A stretch of 64,000 bases of DNA from Deltaproteobacteria bacterium (GTDB lineage: Bacteria > Myxococcota > UBA727 > VGSZ01), in contig JADZDP010000091.1 in assembly GCA_020850995.1 (NCBI GenBank), positions 28,554 through 92,553 on the forward strand. The letters are read 5' to 3'. The position numbers and the translations under genes are program-made. The notes beneath the pieces were generated by a model. That model was not told where the DNA came from. It saw only the letters and a program-made list of their open reading frames with translations, and made no database searches. Shown piece after piece: positions 29,888 to 41,057 of the stretch. Each line of letters begins with the position of its first letter. Positions within the stretch are counted from its first letter, which is position 1.

Positions 29888-30571
29888 TCATGCCACTCGG
29901 CGGTACAGGTGAGAGCGCGCCCGCGTCCCCACGCGTTCGAGTGCTCCCGCCAAGCGCAGGCAGTAGATCATCTGTTGCGCCGTGATGCGGGGTAGGGCGG
30001 AGGCGCGCGCTACGTCGAGCGAGGTGAAGGTCTCGGCGAGCCCACACGGGAGCAGCGCGGCAAGGTCGATGACGCCTCGGATCAGCTCGCGCTCGAGCAC
30101 GTCGACGAGCTCGCGTTCCTTGACGCCGAAGGCGCGGCGTCGCCGCGCGTGGCCGGGCATGCGCGCGCGCTGTTCGCGCTCGGCGATGACCAGCAGCTCG
30201 AGCTCGAAGCGCTCGTGCGTGACCAAGGCCGGGATGCTCACCAAGCGCTCGAACACGTCCTCGATGCGCCCCTCGTCGGGGGCGCGGCGGATCGAGAGCC
30301 TGGTGCCGTCGGGACCAACGCGCTCGATGGTGCGTGTGCGCGCCAGCGGAATCACCAAACGCACGCGGTGGCGCTGGAGCAAGTCGGTGAGCTTCTTGCG
30401 CAGCGGCGTGCAGCCGCCGGTCTGCACCTCGATGAGCAGGTCACCGCGCACCATGTCGATGACGTAGCCGTCCACCGGCTGCTCGAAGCGATCGCCGGGG
30501 CGCGCCAGCCAGCGCTTGATCGCCCGGTGGAGCGCGCCCTCGTGCAAGGTGCCGATGGTCGGCGGGTTCAC
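29888..30571 (-). CDS. Nuclease-like conserved hypothetical protein (227 aa)
   Basis: A 227-residue cytoplasmic protein. Residues 8-75 read GTLHEGALHRAIKRWLARPGDRFEQPVDGYVIDMVRGDLLIEVQTGG, a conserved bacterial family with a PD-(D/E)xK-like core (Asp39, then Asp44 with the EVQ strand) in which I infer a nuclease-type fold. The C-terminal half is helical with a winged-helix look (LDVARASALPRITAQQMIYCLRLAGALERVG). DNA processing or defence is possible but unproven. The start is GTG, with a TACCCT box 6 nt before it; a GAGG inside that gap is too close to be a normal ribosome site. Confidence 0.75.
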   Translation of the reverse strand: MNPPTIGTLHEGALHRAIKRWLARPGDRFEQPVDGYVIDMVRGDLLIEVQTGGCTPLRKKLTDLLQRHRVRLVIPLARTRTIERVGPDGTRLSIRRAPDEGRIEDVFERLVSIPALVTHERFELELLVIAEREQRARMPGHARRRRAFGVKERELVDVLERELIRGVIDLAALLPCGLAETFTSLDVARASALPRITAQQMIYCLRLAGALERVGTRARSHLYRRVA

Positions 30572-30577
30572 GTCCTC

Positions 30578-30583
30578 AGGGTA
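30578..30583 (-). promoter_or_regulatory. Leaderless-type -10 box TACCCT before the 30571 start
   Basis: TACCCT read on the minus strand, 6 nt from the GTG at 30571. Same spacing as the boxes at 31196, 38532, 48107 and 62940. Confidence 0.4.
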
Positions 30584-30622
30584 GCGAGCTGCGCGCGATC
30601 ATCGAAGAAAGCTGCCGCGCCT

Positions 30623-31075
30623 TCACGCCCCCGGCTGGTCGCGCACGTAGAGCGTCCCCTGCGCCAGCGCCACCGGTGCGCCGTCGTTCTCCACCTCCAC
30701 GCGCACCACGGCCACGCGCTTGCCCAGGCGCTCGACGCTGCCGGTGGCGCGCAGCACGCCCTCGCGCACCGAGCCGAGGTAGTTGATCTTGAACTCCACC
30801 GTGGCCACCCACTTGCCCACCTCGACGAGCGGGTAGACGGCGATCGATAGCGTGTGATCGACGAGCGCGGCGAGGACGCCGCCGTGCACCACCCCCACCA
30901 CCGGGGTCAGGTGCTCGGGGCGCACGGCGAGCGTGCACACGATGCGCCCGGGCACCGCGTCCTCGACCTCGATGCCGAGGTGCGCGGGGAAGTGGCCGGG
31001 CGCCGTGGCCGCGCTCTTGAGCGCCTCGGCGACCTTGGGGTTGAAGTCGACGGCGTACTTGTCGAGAGCATGCAT
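30623..31075 (-). CDS. PaaI-type hotdog-fold thioesterase
   Basis: A 150-residue acyl-CoA thioesterase of the PaaI/DUF4442 hotdog superfamily. The fold's central motif is clear: VVGVVHGGVLAALVDHTLSIAV, with the HGG turn and the acidic residue on the hot-dog helix (Asp). It is followed by the strand EFKINYLGSVREGVLRATGSVERLGKRVAVVRVEVEN. Cytoplasmic, expected tetramer; substrate unknown. The ATG at 31075 gives the usual family length; the frame is open up to 31201 but the upstream part is Arg/Pro-rich and poor. A CATGCT box lies 6 nt before this ATG. Divergent from the prolyl oligopeptidase. Confidence 0.85.
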   Translation of the reverse strand: MHALDKYAVDFNPKVAEALKSAATAPGHFPAHLGIEVEDAVPGRIVCTLAVRPEHLTPVVGVVHGGVLAALVDHTLSIAVYPLVEVGKWVATVEFKINYLGSVREGVLRATGSVERLGKRVAVVRVEVENDGAPVALAQGTLYVRDQPGA

Positions 31076-31195
31076 GGGCGCAGCATGCGGCGCGTCGTCG
31101 ACCTCGACAAGGCGCGATGGTGCGCGCGCCGCGAGCGCCATGTTGTCGCGCCGTTTCCTCGAGTGTGGGCGCTGGTTGCTCGCGTGCGCGTGCGC

Positions 31196-31201
31196 TAGCA
31201 C
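31196..31201 (+). promoter_or_regulatory. Leaderless-type -10 box TAGCAC before the 31208 start
   Basis: TAGCAC (within GCTAGCAC) ends 6 nt before the ATG at 31208, and no Shine-Dalgarno is present. Weaker than the others because the sixth base is C. Confidence 0.3.
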
Positions 31202-31207
31202 CCGTCC

Positions 31208-33358
31208 ATGACGCGCACCTCGACCATCCTCGCGATCACCTTCACCTGCGCATGCGCCAGCGCCTCGACGGCGCCCGCCGCTCCCGCGTCGAGCACACCC
31301 GCCGCGCCCGCCGCGAGCGTCGCGCCCGCGCCGCCCGACGACCCCTATCTGTGGCTCGAGGACGTCACCGGCGACAAGGCGCTCGCCTGGGTGAAGGAGC
31401 GAAACGCGCTCTCGCAGGGTGAGCTCGAGGCCACGCCCGGTTTTGGCGCGCTACGCGACCGCCTGCTCTCCATCTACGACAGCAAGGAGAAGATCCCTTC
31501 GCCCGAGGTACTCGACCGCTTCATCTACAACTTCTGGCGCGACGATCAGCACCCGCAGGGGCTGTGGCGCCGGACCTCCCTCGCCGAGTACAAGACGGCG
31601 AAGCCCAAGTGGGAGACCGTCATCGACGTCGACGCGCTCTCGAAGGCCGAGGGCACGACCTGGGTGTGGCACGGCGCCAATTGCCTCTACCCCAAGTACC
31701 AGCGCTGCCTGGTGAGCCTGTCGCGCGGCGGCGCCGACGCCGAGGTCGTGCGCGAATTCGACGCGGTGAAGAAGGAGTTCCTCAAAGACGGCTTCATGCT
31801 CCCCGAGGCGAAGAGCCAGGTGTCATGGAAGGATCTCGACACCATCTACGTTGGCACCGACTTCGGGCCCGGCTCGCTCACGGACTCGGGCTACCCGCGC
31901 ATCGCCAAGGAGTGGAAGCGCGGCGCGCCGCTCGTCGAGGCCAGGACCATCTACGAGGGCAAGCAGTCGGACGTCTCCGTCTGGGCCTACCGCGAGTTCG
32001 ACCATGGCAAGGTGCGCGACTGGGCCGGTCGCTCGCCGAGCTTCTTCACCAACGAGGCCTACCTCATCGACGAAGGGGGCAAGCTCGCGAAGATCGACAA
32101 GCCCGACGACGCCGATGCCGACGTGTGGGACGATCAGCTGCTCGTGCGCCTGCGCACTGATTGGCTGACCGGCGACAAGACCTGGCCCGCCGGCGCGTTG
32201 CTGGTGACCTCGCTCGCCGACTTCCGCGCCGGCAAGCGCGACTTCACCATGCTCTTCGAGCCCAAGCCCAACAGCTCACTCGATTCGTGGGCCGGAACCA
32301 AGACCGTCATGTTCGTGGTCGAGCTCGAGGACGTGAAGAGCAAGCTCTACGTGCACACACGCGGCCCCAAGGGCTGGACGCGCGCCCAGGTCGACGCGCC
32401 CGCCGTGGGCTCCTTCAGCGTGGGGCCCTATGACGAGGACAAGAGCGACGACTTCTTCTTCACCGAGACGGGCTTCACCACGCCCTCCACGCTCTCGCTC
32501 GGCAGCGCGAAGTCGGCGGGCAAGCGCGCACGCCTCAAGCAGCAGCCGGAGTTCTTCAAGGCCGACGGTGTGGAGACGACGCAGCACTTCGCCACCTCCA
32601 AGGACGGCACCCGCGTCCCCTACTTCCAGATCGCGAAGAAGGGCCTGGCCCTCGATGGGCAGGCGCCCACGGTGCTGAACGGCTACGGCGGCTTCGAGAT
32701 CTCGCTCACTCCGCAGTACAATTCGACGGCGGGCGCGGCGTGGCTCGAGCGCGGCGGCGTGTACGTCGTGGCCAACATCCGCGGCGGCGGCGAGTACGGT
32801 CCCGCGTGGCACCAGGCGGCGCTCAAGCAGCACCGCCAGCGCGCCTATGACGACTTCATCGCGGTCGCCGAGGATCTGATCGCGCGCAAGGTGACCTCGA
32901 CGCCCAAGCTCGGGATCATCGGCGGCTCCAACGGCGGCCTGCTCATGGGCGTGATGCTCACCGAGCGCCCCGAGCTGTTCGGCGCCGTCGTGTGCCAGGT
33001 GCCGCTGCTCGACATGAAGCGCTATCACAAGCTGCTCGCGGGCGCGTCGTGGATGGAGGAGTACGGCGACCCCGACAAGCCCGAGGAGTGGGCGGCGCTG
33101 GCGAAGTTCTCGCCCTATCAGAACGTGAAGGTGGGCGTGAACTACCCGCGCACCTTGTTCACGACCTCGACGCGGGACGATCGCGTGCACCCCGGGCACG
33201 CGCGCAAGATGGTGGCGCGTCTGCTCGAGCGCAAGACCGACCTGCTCTACTACGAGAACATCGAGGGCGGGCACGGCGGCGCCGCCAACAACGCGCAGCG
33301 CGCGTACATGGCGGCGCTGGCCTACGCGTTCTTCGCGAAACAGCTCGGCTTGCCGTGA
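31208..33358 (+). CDS. Prolyl oligopeptidase (S9A), probable lipoprotein
   Basis: A 716-residue serine peptidase of the S9A family, which cuts short peptides after proline. The catalytic triad is present: Ser574 in GGSNGG, Asp657 in TRDDRVHPGH and His689 in EGGHGGAANN. The N-terminal seven-blade propeller spans about residues 60-440, starting at the typical DPYLWLEDVTGDKALAWVKERN. Residues 1-16 form a signal sequence with cysteines at 14 and 16, then an Ala/Pro linker (17-43), so it is probably a lipoprotein. The N-terminal part (NFWRDDQHPQGLWRRTSLAEY) is the standard propeller-entry region of bacterial POPs. Confidence 0.93.
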   Translation: MTRTSTILAITFTCACASASTAPAAPASSTPAAPAASVAPAPPDDPYLWLEDVTGDKALAWVKERNALSQGELEATPGFGALRDRLLSIYDSKEKIPSPEVLDRFIYNFWRDDQHPQGLWRRTSLAEYKTAKPKWETVIDVDALSKAEGTTWVWHGANCLYPKYQRCLVSLSRGGADAEVVREFDAVKKEFLKDGFMLPEAKSQVSWKDLDTIYVGTDFGPGSLTDSGYPRIAKEWKRGAPLVEARTIYEGKQSDVSVWAYREFDHGKVRDWAGRSPSFFTNEAYLIDEGGKLAKIDKPDDADADVWDDQLLVRLRTDWLTGDKTWPAGALLVTSLADFRAGKRDFTMLFEPKPNSSLDSWAGTKTVMFVVELEDVKSKLYVHTRGPKGWTRAQVDAPAVGSFSVGPYDEDKSDDFFFTETGFTTPSTLSLGSAKSAGKRARLKQQPEFFKADGVETTQHFATSKDGTRVPYFQIAKKGLALDGQAPTVLNGYGGFEISLTPQYNSTAGAAWLERGGVYVVANIRGGGEYGPAWHQAALKQHRQRAYDDFIAVAEDLIARKVTSTPKLGIIGGSNGGLLMGVMLTERPELFGAVVCQVPLLDMKRYHKLLAGASWMEEYGDPDKPEEWAALAKFSPYQNVKVGVNYPRTLFTTSTRDDRVHPGHARKMVARLLERKTDLLYYENIEGGHGGAANNAQRAYMAALAYAFFAKQLGLP

Positions 33359-33380
33359 GCGCTCGACGCGCAGCTCACGG
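33353..33380. terminator. Bidirectional hairpin over the two converging stop codons
   Basis: CCGTGAGC at 33353-33360 pairs with GCTCACGG at 33373-33380 across a 12-nt loop. The left arm contains the TGA of the prolyl oligopeptidase and the right arm the stop of the converging lipoprotein gene. There is no T-run, so factor-independent termination would be weak. Confidence 0.45.
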
Positions 33381-34952
33381 GCAGTACGCAGGATCGATCA
33401 TCCACCACCCGCGCCGCGCACCGGGGCTCCACACCACCAGCGGTCCCCCGTAGTTGCACACGTGGTAGCCGTACCAGCGCCCGGCGCAGCCGGTGTTGCT
33501 CACCGCGATCTCATCGGTGACGTCGGCCTCGTGCTGACCCGCGTGGAAGCCGCGCGCGCGTAGCTCGTGGGTCACGGCGGCAAACCAGCTCTGGCATTGC
33601 TCGTGGGCGTTGGCGCCCGCGTAGCCGCTCAGATCGCAGGAGCTCGACACGCCGCAGCCGGTGAGCGCGACCATGACCTCGTTGACGGCGGCGTCGACGG
33701 AGGGATCGGTGTCGGTGTTCGAGGACGCGGCCGCGATGAAGCCCTCCTCGGGCACGTTGGGCGGGAACGCCGCCGCCGCGCCGTCGTCGCAGGCCGCGCC
33801 GAGCACGGCCAAGGAGTCGCGCATCTGCTCGTCGCTCTGGCCGTGGCGCCAGTACCAGAAGGCCGTGCCCTGCGTGCGCGCCGTGCAGTAGCGCTGGCGA
33901 AACTCGCTCGGCGTCAGCGCGGGTGAGGGGTTGTATTCGTTGACCATGCACGGCTTGCCGCCGCACTCGGCGGCGCTGAGCGCGCGCTGCTGGTGCTGCT
34001 CGAGGTAGTCGACGGCGGGAAGCGCCATGGCCTCCGCTGTCCCCGCGTTGGTCCCGAAGAGGTGACGCAGGAAGCCGCGCGCGTTCTCTTCGTCGCGAAC
34101 GAGGTCGTGCAGCGACTGCGTCCACGCGGGGTCATAGCTCTGCACCAGCGAGACCTCGTTGCCGTCCTGGTAGATCACGTTGTCGAAGCGGCCGGTCTCC
34201 AGGACGACCTTGCGCACCCAGCGCTCGTGCACCGAGCCCGCGGCCACCGGTCCCGCGCCCGCGCCCGCGCATGCGTCGAGGCCTTGCACGTTGTTGGCGG
34301 CCGCCCACGCGCTGTAGCCAGGGATGTCGCCGGCCTGGCAGTGCTTGAGCGCCCAGCCGTCGATGACGTCGATCTCCACATACTGCCCACGCTCGCGCGC
34401 GAGCTGCACGAGCGCACGCACGCGGGCCCAGAAGGCCTCGTTGAAGTGCTCGAGGTCGGCCTGACCTGCGAGCTCCACGTAGCCGCCGCCGATGGCGGCC
34501 CAGTCGCTCTCGCCCTCGCTCGAGGTGAGGAAGGGGCCGAGGCGCGCGTGCAAGAAGTTGCCGTTGTTCGCCGCCACCAACGAGGACCATGCCTCGTCGA
34601 AGAGCGGCCAGCCGTAGCCGCCGCCGCAGCAGGAGATGGCGCCGCGCACGTCGACAGCGCGGCCGTCATCGAGGGCGAAGTGGCCGTCGACCACCGAGAG
34701 CGCCATGGACGGCACCGTCACGCCGGCGTCGTCACTCGGCGGCGTGCCAGCGTCGTGTTCATCGCTGCCGGCGTCGCTTGGGGGACCTGCGTCGGGCCTG
34801 GGGCCAGCGTCGCCGTTGTGCCCGGCGTCGGTAATGGCGTCGGGTCCGGCGTCGACGGGAGGCTGGTCATGATCGCGCGGCCCATCCCTTCCCGAGGGCG
34901 TGCACGAGGCGAGGACGAGGGAGAACGACACGAAGGAGGCGCGCGTGATCAT
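33375..34952 (-). CDS. Lipoprotein with a TIM-barrel glycoside-hydrolase-like domain
   Basis: A 525-residue lipoprotein: signal with lipobox (LVLASC, Cys17), then a flexible DAG-rich stalk (about residues 30-80, repeated DAGP/DAGS units). The mature domain looks like a (beta/alpha)8 glycosidase: a substrate-handling start (DDGRAVDVRGAISCCGGGYGWP), VIYQDGNEVSL near residue 275 and MVNEYNPSP near 340. These two glutamates fit the acid/base and nucleophile spacing of clan GH-A enzymes. I cannot assign a GH number. The C-terminal 110 residues are Cys/Trp-rich and may bind carbohydrate. Probably a surface polysaccharide hydrolase or a catalytically altered binder. Confidence 0.75.
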   Translation of the reverse strand: MITRASFVSFSLVLASCTPSGRDGPRDHDQPPVDAGPDAITDAGHNGDAGPRPDAGPPSDAGSDEHDAGTPPSDDAGVTVPSMALSVVDGHFALDDGRAVDVRGAISCCGGGYGWPLFDEAWSSLVAANNGNFLHARLGPFLTSSEGESDWAAIGGGYVELAGQADLEHFNEAFWARVRALVQLARERGQYVEIDVIDGWALKHCQAGDIPGYSAWAAANNVQGLDACAGAGAGPVAAGSVHERWVRKVVLETGRFDNVIYQDGNEVSLVQSYDPAWTQSLHDLVRDEENARGFLRHLFGTNAGTAEAMALPAVDYLEQHQQRALSAAECGGKPCMVNEYNPSPALTPSEFRQRYCTARTQGTAFWYWRHGQSDEQMRDSLAVLGAACDDGAAAAFPPNVPEEGFIAAASSNTDTDPSVDAAVNEVMVALTGCGVSSSCDLSGYAGANAHEQCQSWFAAVTHELRARGFHAGQHEADVTDEIAVSNTGCAGRWYGYHVCNYGGPLVVWSPGARRGWWMIDPAYCP

Positions 34953-35050
34953 GCGCGCGACCGTGACAAACGCCGCGGCGCGCGGCGTTCACGGGCGCGC
35001 CAAAGGCGTGCACGACCGCGCCACGGGTCGCCCCGTGGCGCGGCGAGTGG

Positions 35051-37243
<2,193 letters not shown>

Positions 37244-37387
37244 GATGAAGCTCCACGTGGGCGCACCGTGCTACGGCTCGCGCGCGGCGGCAAGGGTCTT
37301 CCTGTGACGTCACGCGTCGCAGGGTTCTACCGCGTGGGCGATCGTCGACGAGCCCGCGCTCAGCCGCAGCGCCACTTGTGGCCGCGC

Positions 37388-38395
37388 TCACGGCAACGCG
37401 TCGCGGCAGCCCCCGCTCCAATTGCTGGAGCAGTCGTGCACGTCGGCGAGCGCCTCCACCGTGGCCTCGGGCCACGTGATGCGGGCCGCCGTCCAGACCT
37501 GGTGGGGAGCGAGATCTTCGATGTCGATGACGATGAGCTTGCCGGCCAGGTTGATGATGACGCGGCCGTCGCTGTCGGCGCTGCCGGCGCTGCTCCAGTG
37601 CTCGACCAGCACCGTGTACACGCCGGGCTCGAGGCCATCGAGCACGATGTTCTCGGGGCCGTAGGAGCCGAGCCAATCGACGTCCTTCTTCGGGTCATCG
37701 GTGGCGTCGCCGGCGACACCCCAATCGGGGCGGACGCTGACGCAGCTCGTCCACGTGCAGTCGGTGGCGTTGTCGTTGATGCTGCCGCCGGGCTTCACGA
37801 GGTGCAACTCCCAGTCGGCGCCGCCCGCGTCCCATACCGTGGTCACCCGCAGATCCGCGTCGATGCACTCGGTGGTGACCAGCTCGGTGACCAGCGTGAC
37901 CGCGCAGCTCGCGTTCGTGAACACGCGCTTCACGATGTTGTCGCCGCAGAATACGGGCACGGTGACGGCGTAGTCACCGCCCGCGCCGAGCGGGATGGTA
38001 CCCACGATCTCCTCTTGGTTTCTCCCGCGCACATAGAACTGCGCGGCGCTGGCGCCGCTGGCGCTGCCCGAAAGCTGGTAGGCCGTGACGGCGCCGGCGT
38101 CGATGTGCTCGTCGGCAGGGGTCACGGTGGGGCAGCCCGTGCCCTCGTCGTGCAGACCCGGCTCCTCGATGCCCGGTGCGGGGTCGATGTCGGGGCGGTC
38201 GTCGGGCGGGGGCGGATCGGTGTCGTCGGGCGCGTCGGGCTCCTCGGCGGGATCGTCCTCGCCGTCGTCCCAGCCCTGGGGGTCGGGGATCTCCACTGGC
38301 GCCGGCGGCGCGGGCGTTTCCTCGACGTCACATGCGAGCCCGAGGCACGCGCCGGCCCAGCAGCTCAGCGCGAGGGTGTGGATGCGGTGCGCCAT
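37388..38395 (-). CDS. Acidic-linker lipoprotein with a YfaP-like beta domain (335 aa)
   Basis: A 335-residue lipoprotein: signal with lipobox CLGLAC, then an extended Pro/Asp/Glu-rich stalk (about residues 25-90). The mature beta domain includes DLRVTTVWDAGGADWELHLVKPGGSINDNATDCTW and GSYGPENIVLDGLEPGVYTVLVEHW, a pattern I associate with YfaP-like/DUF2135 surface proteins (inference). Six or more cysteines suggest disulfides. GGAGG lies 9 nt before the ATG. Downstream, same strand, is the (GE)n lipoprotein (145 bp), so a shared transcript is possible. Confidence 0.75.
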   Translation of the reverse strand: MAHRIHTLALSCWAGACLGLACDVEETPAPPAPVEIPDPQGWDDGEDDPAEEPDAPDDTDPPPPDDRPDIDPAPGIEEPGLHDEGTGCPTVTPADEHIDAGAVTAYQLSGSASGASAAQFYVRGRNQEEIVGTIPLGAGGDYAVTVPVFCGDNIVKRVFTNASCAVTLVTELVTTECIDADLRVTTVWDAGGADWELHLVKPGGSINDNATDCTWTSCVSVRPDWGVAGDATDDPKKDVDWLGSYGPENIVLDGLEPGVYTVLVEHWSSAGSADSDGRVIINLAGKLIVIDIEDLAPHQVWTAARITWPEATVEALADVHDCSSNWSGGCRDALP

Positions 38396-38531
38396 CGCGG
38401 ATCTCCTCCGAGGGGTCCCCACCATTGTCGGGAAGTGTGGGTAGGCTGTTGCCGGTCGCTCGTCCGTCGGTCCCTTGGCGCTGCGTCGAGCGGCTGGTCG
38501 ATACCGAGCACGAGCGACGAGGCGCCCGCTG

Positions 38532-38537
38532 TATGGT
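38532..38537 (+). promoter_or_regulatory. Leaderless-type -10 box TATGGT before the 38544 start
   Basis: TATGGT ends 6 nt before the ATG at 38544, with no Shine-Dalgarno in between. Same geometry as several other genes here. Confidence 0.45.
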
Positions 38538-38543
38538 GCGCCC

Positions 38544-39443
38544 ATGCGCTCGACCTCACTGCAGCGGCGGCTCGGCCTCAAACACCCCATCGTGGCCGCG
38601 CCCATGTTCCTCATCTCGAACAAGGAGATGATCGTCGCCGCCGCCGAGGCCGGCATCCTTGGCACCATGCCATCGCTCAACGCGCGCACGCCGGAGCTCT
38701 TGCGCGCGGACCTCGCCTGGGTCCGCCAGCGCACCGACCGCCCCTTCGGCATCAACCTCACGATTGGCCTCACGGCCCCCGAGCGCCTCGAGCAAGACTT
38801 CGAGCTGTGCCGCGAGTTCAAGGTGCCCGTGCTGCTCACCTCGTACGGCAATCCGACGAGCTGGGTGCAGCGCGCGCACGCCGAGGGCATGGTGGTGTTT
38901 CACGACGTCATCTCGGTTGGCCACGGCAAGAAGGCGGTGGCTGCCGGCGTCGACGGCGTCATCGCAGTCGCGGCCGGCGCGGGTGGACACGCGGGGCGCA
39001 TCTCGCCCTTCGTGTTGTATCCGTGGCTGAAGGAGGAGCTGCGCGTGCCCATCCTGGCCGCCGGCTGCATCAGCGATGGCCGCCAGGTGGTGGCGTCGCT
39101 CGCGCTCGGCGCTGACCTCTGCTACGTCGGCACACGCTTCATCGCGTCGACCGAGTGCGGCGCCGTCGAGCGCTACAAGCAGATGGTCGTCGACAGCGGC
39201 CCCGAGGACATCGTCTATACCGACCAGGTCTCGGGCATTCACGCGAACTTCCTCAAGGCCACGCTGCCCAGCGAGGGCTTCGACGCCGAGCGATCGGCCG
39301 AGGGGGCCAAGCGCTGGCGCGACATCTGGAGCGCGGGGCAGGGCGTGGGGCTCATTCACGACGTGAAACCGCTCGGCACCATCGTGGACGACATGATGAG
39401 CGAGGCGCAGGGCGTCTTCGGGGGGCTCGACGCACCTGGCTGA
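38544..39443 (+). CDS. Nitronate monooxygenase (2-nitropropane dioxygenase family)
   Basis: A 299-residue FMN-dependent TIM-barrel enzyme, which oxidises alkyl nitronates to carbonyl compounds plus nitrite. Family features are clear: HPIVAAPMFLISN at the N-terminus (FMN entry), the GINLTIG strand, AVAAGAGGHAGRIS with the conserved His of the active site, PILAAGCISDGRQVVASLALGAD for phosphate binding, and GTRFIASTECGA. No signal peptide. It is flanked by surface-protein genes with no metabolic partner, so its cellular role is probably detoxification. The start is the ATG six nt after a TATGGT box. Confidence 0.9.
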   Translation: MRSTSLQRRLGLKHPIVAAPMFLISNKEMIVAAAEAGILGTMPSLNARTPELLRADLAWVRQRTDRPFGINLTIGLTAPERLEQDFELCREFKVPVLLTSYGNPTSWVQRAHAEGMVVFHDVISVGHGKKAVAAGVDGVIAVAAGAGGHAGRISPFVLYPWLKEELRVPILAAGCISDGRQVVASLALGADLCYVGTRFIASTECGAVERYKQMVVDSGPEDIVYTDQVSGIHANFLKATLPSEGFDAERSAEGAKRWRDIWSAGQGVGLIHDVKPLGTIVDDMMSEAQGVFGGLDAPG

Positions 39444-39746
39444 GGGCCCCAACGAGACGACACGCCAACGCCGCGTGTTGCGATCAACGTCACATTTGCG
39501 CTGACCGTGCGCGCGTGCATCGCTGGGCGGCGGTGCCGCTGGCGTCACACCAAGCGGCGCTCTGCTCGAAGGGCGCCAACGCTCGGCCATGCGACGGCAG
39601 AGGCGCTGGTGACGTCGACAACGACGCACGCCACGCAACGCTCGACCGCGCGAACGTGACAATTGTCGGTGACGGTGGTCATCGCGATTGGCGTTGACCA
39701 CGTTCCGCGTCCTGTTACCAGCCGCCGACTTCTTAAGGAGGCCTTC
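39444..39746. other. 303-bp upstream region of the cohesin/dockerin cluster
   Basis: No gene of quality here. It must hold the promoter of the cluster: TTGACC (39694-39699) and TTACCA (39715-39720) are present but only 15 bp apart, so I do not call them. AAGGAGG at its end is the ribosome site of the next gene. Confidence 0.4.
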
Positions 39747-40400
39747 GTGCTTCGTGTCGCAACCTGCGTGTCGCCCCTTCTCCTGCTCACCGCGCTCGTG
39801 CTTGCCCCTGCGTGCTCGTGCGGCGGTCCCATCGCCGGCGAGGGCGAGGGCGAGGGCGAGGGGGAGGGCGAGGGCGAGGGGGAAGGCGAGGGCGAAGGCG
39901 AGGGTGAGGGCGAGGGCGAAGGTGAAGTGCCCTACACGCCGCCCACGGGGCCCTACTTCTTGCTCTCGCCCGTCGCCGCGAGCCAGGCCGCAGAGTCCGA
40001 TCGCCTGAGCGCGACGGGCCCGTTCAGCGCGCAGATTCGGGTCGGCAACGTCACCAATCTGCAGTCTTTCGGCTTCGTCATCCGCTGGGATCCGGCCGTT
40101 CTCGAGCACGTGGCGCGCGAGCGCATCGACACCTGGCTCACCGGTGAGGGCGGCTCCATCGTGCCGCTCTCCGACAACCTCGACGCCGGTGCGGGCGAGC
40201 TCACGGTGCTGTTCGCCGTCGCCGGCGGCCCCGTCGCCTCGGCGAGCTCGGACGCCATCTACCGCATCGACTTCGACTTCGTCGGCGCGCCGGCGCCCAC
40301 CACCATCACGCCCGACTTGAGCGACGACGGGTTGGTGCAGCAAGGGGCGAGCACGGCACTGGCCGGCGTCACCGTCCTACCGCTCGACGTTCGTCAGTAA
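39747..40400 (+). CDS. Cohesin-domain lipoprotein with a (GE)15 stalk
   Basis: A 217-residue lipoprotein: signal VLRVATCVSPLLLLTALVLAPAC (lipobox LAPAC), a (Gly-Glu)15 stalk (DNA 39837-39926), then a cohesin-like beta-sandwich (residues about 75-215). The domain starts FSAQIRVGNVTNLQSFGFVIRWDPAVLEHV, the classic cohesin first sheet, and continues AGELTVLFAVAGGPV and YRIDFDFVGAPAPTTITPD. Cohesins bind dockerin modules. The GTG start has AAGGAGG 5 nt upstream. It is the first gene of a same-strand trio ending in a dockerin protein. As a membrane-anchored cohesin it would tether that protein to the outer membrane. Confidence 0.82.
   Translation: MLRVATCVSPLLLLTALVLAPACSCGGPIAGEGEGEGEGEGEGEGEGEGEGEGEGEGEGEVPYTPPTGPYFLLSPVAASQAAESDRLSATGPFSAQIRVGNVTNLQSFGFVIRWDPAVLEHVARERIDTWLTGEGGSIVPLSDNLDAGAGELTVLFAVAGGPVASASSDAIYRIDFDFVGAPAPTTITPDLSDDGLVQQGASTALAGVTVLPLDVRQ
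39837..39926 (+). repeat. Hexanucleotide tract encoding (Gly-Glu)15
   Basis: Fifteen GGN-GAR codon pairs immediately after the lipobox region, with mixed synonymous codons. Same design as the stalks at 36984, 50735, 51247 and 63102. Confidence 0.95.
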
Positions 40401-40461
40401 TCCGCTTGGCACGTTTGGTTCGTTGGAAACGCTGCTTCGGCAGCACAGGGAGGACACCGTC

Positions 40462-40968
40462 ATGCAACGTTTCGCACTCGCACTTCTCCTCGCCGCAGCC
40501 GCCTCGAGCGCCTGTGTCGACGCACCGCGCCCACCGCTCGACGACGATCGCCGACCGGTCGATGACGGCATCGTCGTCGACGCCGACGGCCTTGCACGGG
40601 CTGAGCTCTGGTTCCATGGCGCCTACGACGTGCGTTCGCTCGGTGTCGCCGTGCGCGTCGAAGGGGCCGATGTGGTCGAGTGGGAGCGCGACGACGCGCT
40701 GTTCACCGCGAACGGTGGTCGCGTCATCCCGCTCGAGAGCAAGATGCGCGACAACACCTTCCACCTCATCGCTGGCACCACCGTGCCCGCCAACGTTGGT
40801 GACGACGGTGTTCGCCTGGCCTCGTTCGTGCTTCGCCCCCGCGCCGGCGAGACGCCGCGCCTGGTCGTGGTCGACGAGCCCACCCTCGGCTCCGTGGACG
40901 GTGCGGGTGTGCGCCACGCCCTCGTCGCCGGCGCGGACCTGACGATCCGCTCGGGAGGTGCGCGATGA
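40462..40968 (+). CDS. Second cohesin-like lipoprotein (168 aa)
   Basis: A 168-residue lipoprotein: signal with lipobox ASSAC, a short acidic linker (DDDRRPVDDG) and a single beta-sandwich of about 130 residues that parallels the cohesin gene before it: GLARAELWFHGAYDVRSLGVAVRVEGADVVEW, then GRVIPLESKM and GVRLASFVLRPRAG. I assign it as cohesin-like from order and pattern only; identity is low. GGGAGG lies 8 nt upstream of the ATG. It sits 61 bp after the first cohesin gene and 89 bp before the dockerin protein. Confidence 0.65.
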   Translation: MQRFALALLLAAAASSACVDAPRPPLDDDRRPVDDGIVVDADGLARAELWFHGAYDVRSLGVAVRVEGADVVEWERDDALFTANGGRVIPLESKMRDNTFHLIAGTTVPANVGDDGVRLASFVLRPRAGETPRLVVVDEPTLGSVDGAGVRHALVAGADLTIRSGGAR

Positions 40969-41057
40969 CGCCGCACCCCGCCCTCACATCCCAGCGCTGT
41001 TGTGAACCTCATCCCCGTCAATCTGGCCGCGCCGCGCGCGGTCGCAGGAGCAGCATC

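Noticed and set aside
39694..39720. TTGACC/TTACCA as promoter of the cohesin cluster
   Set aside because: The spacing is 15 bp and the -10 is poor. I do not call it.
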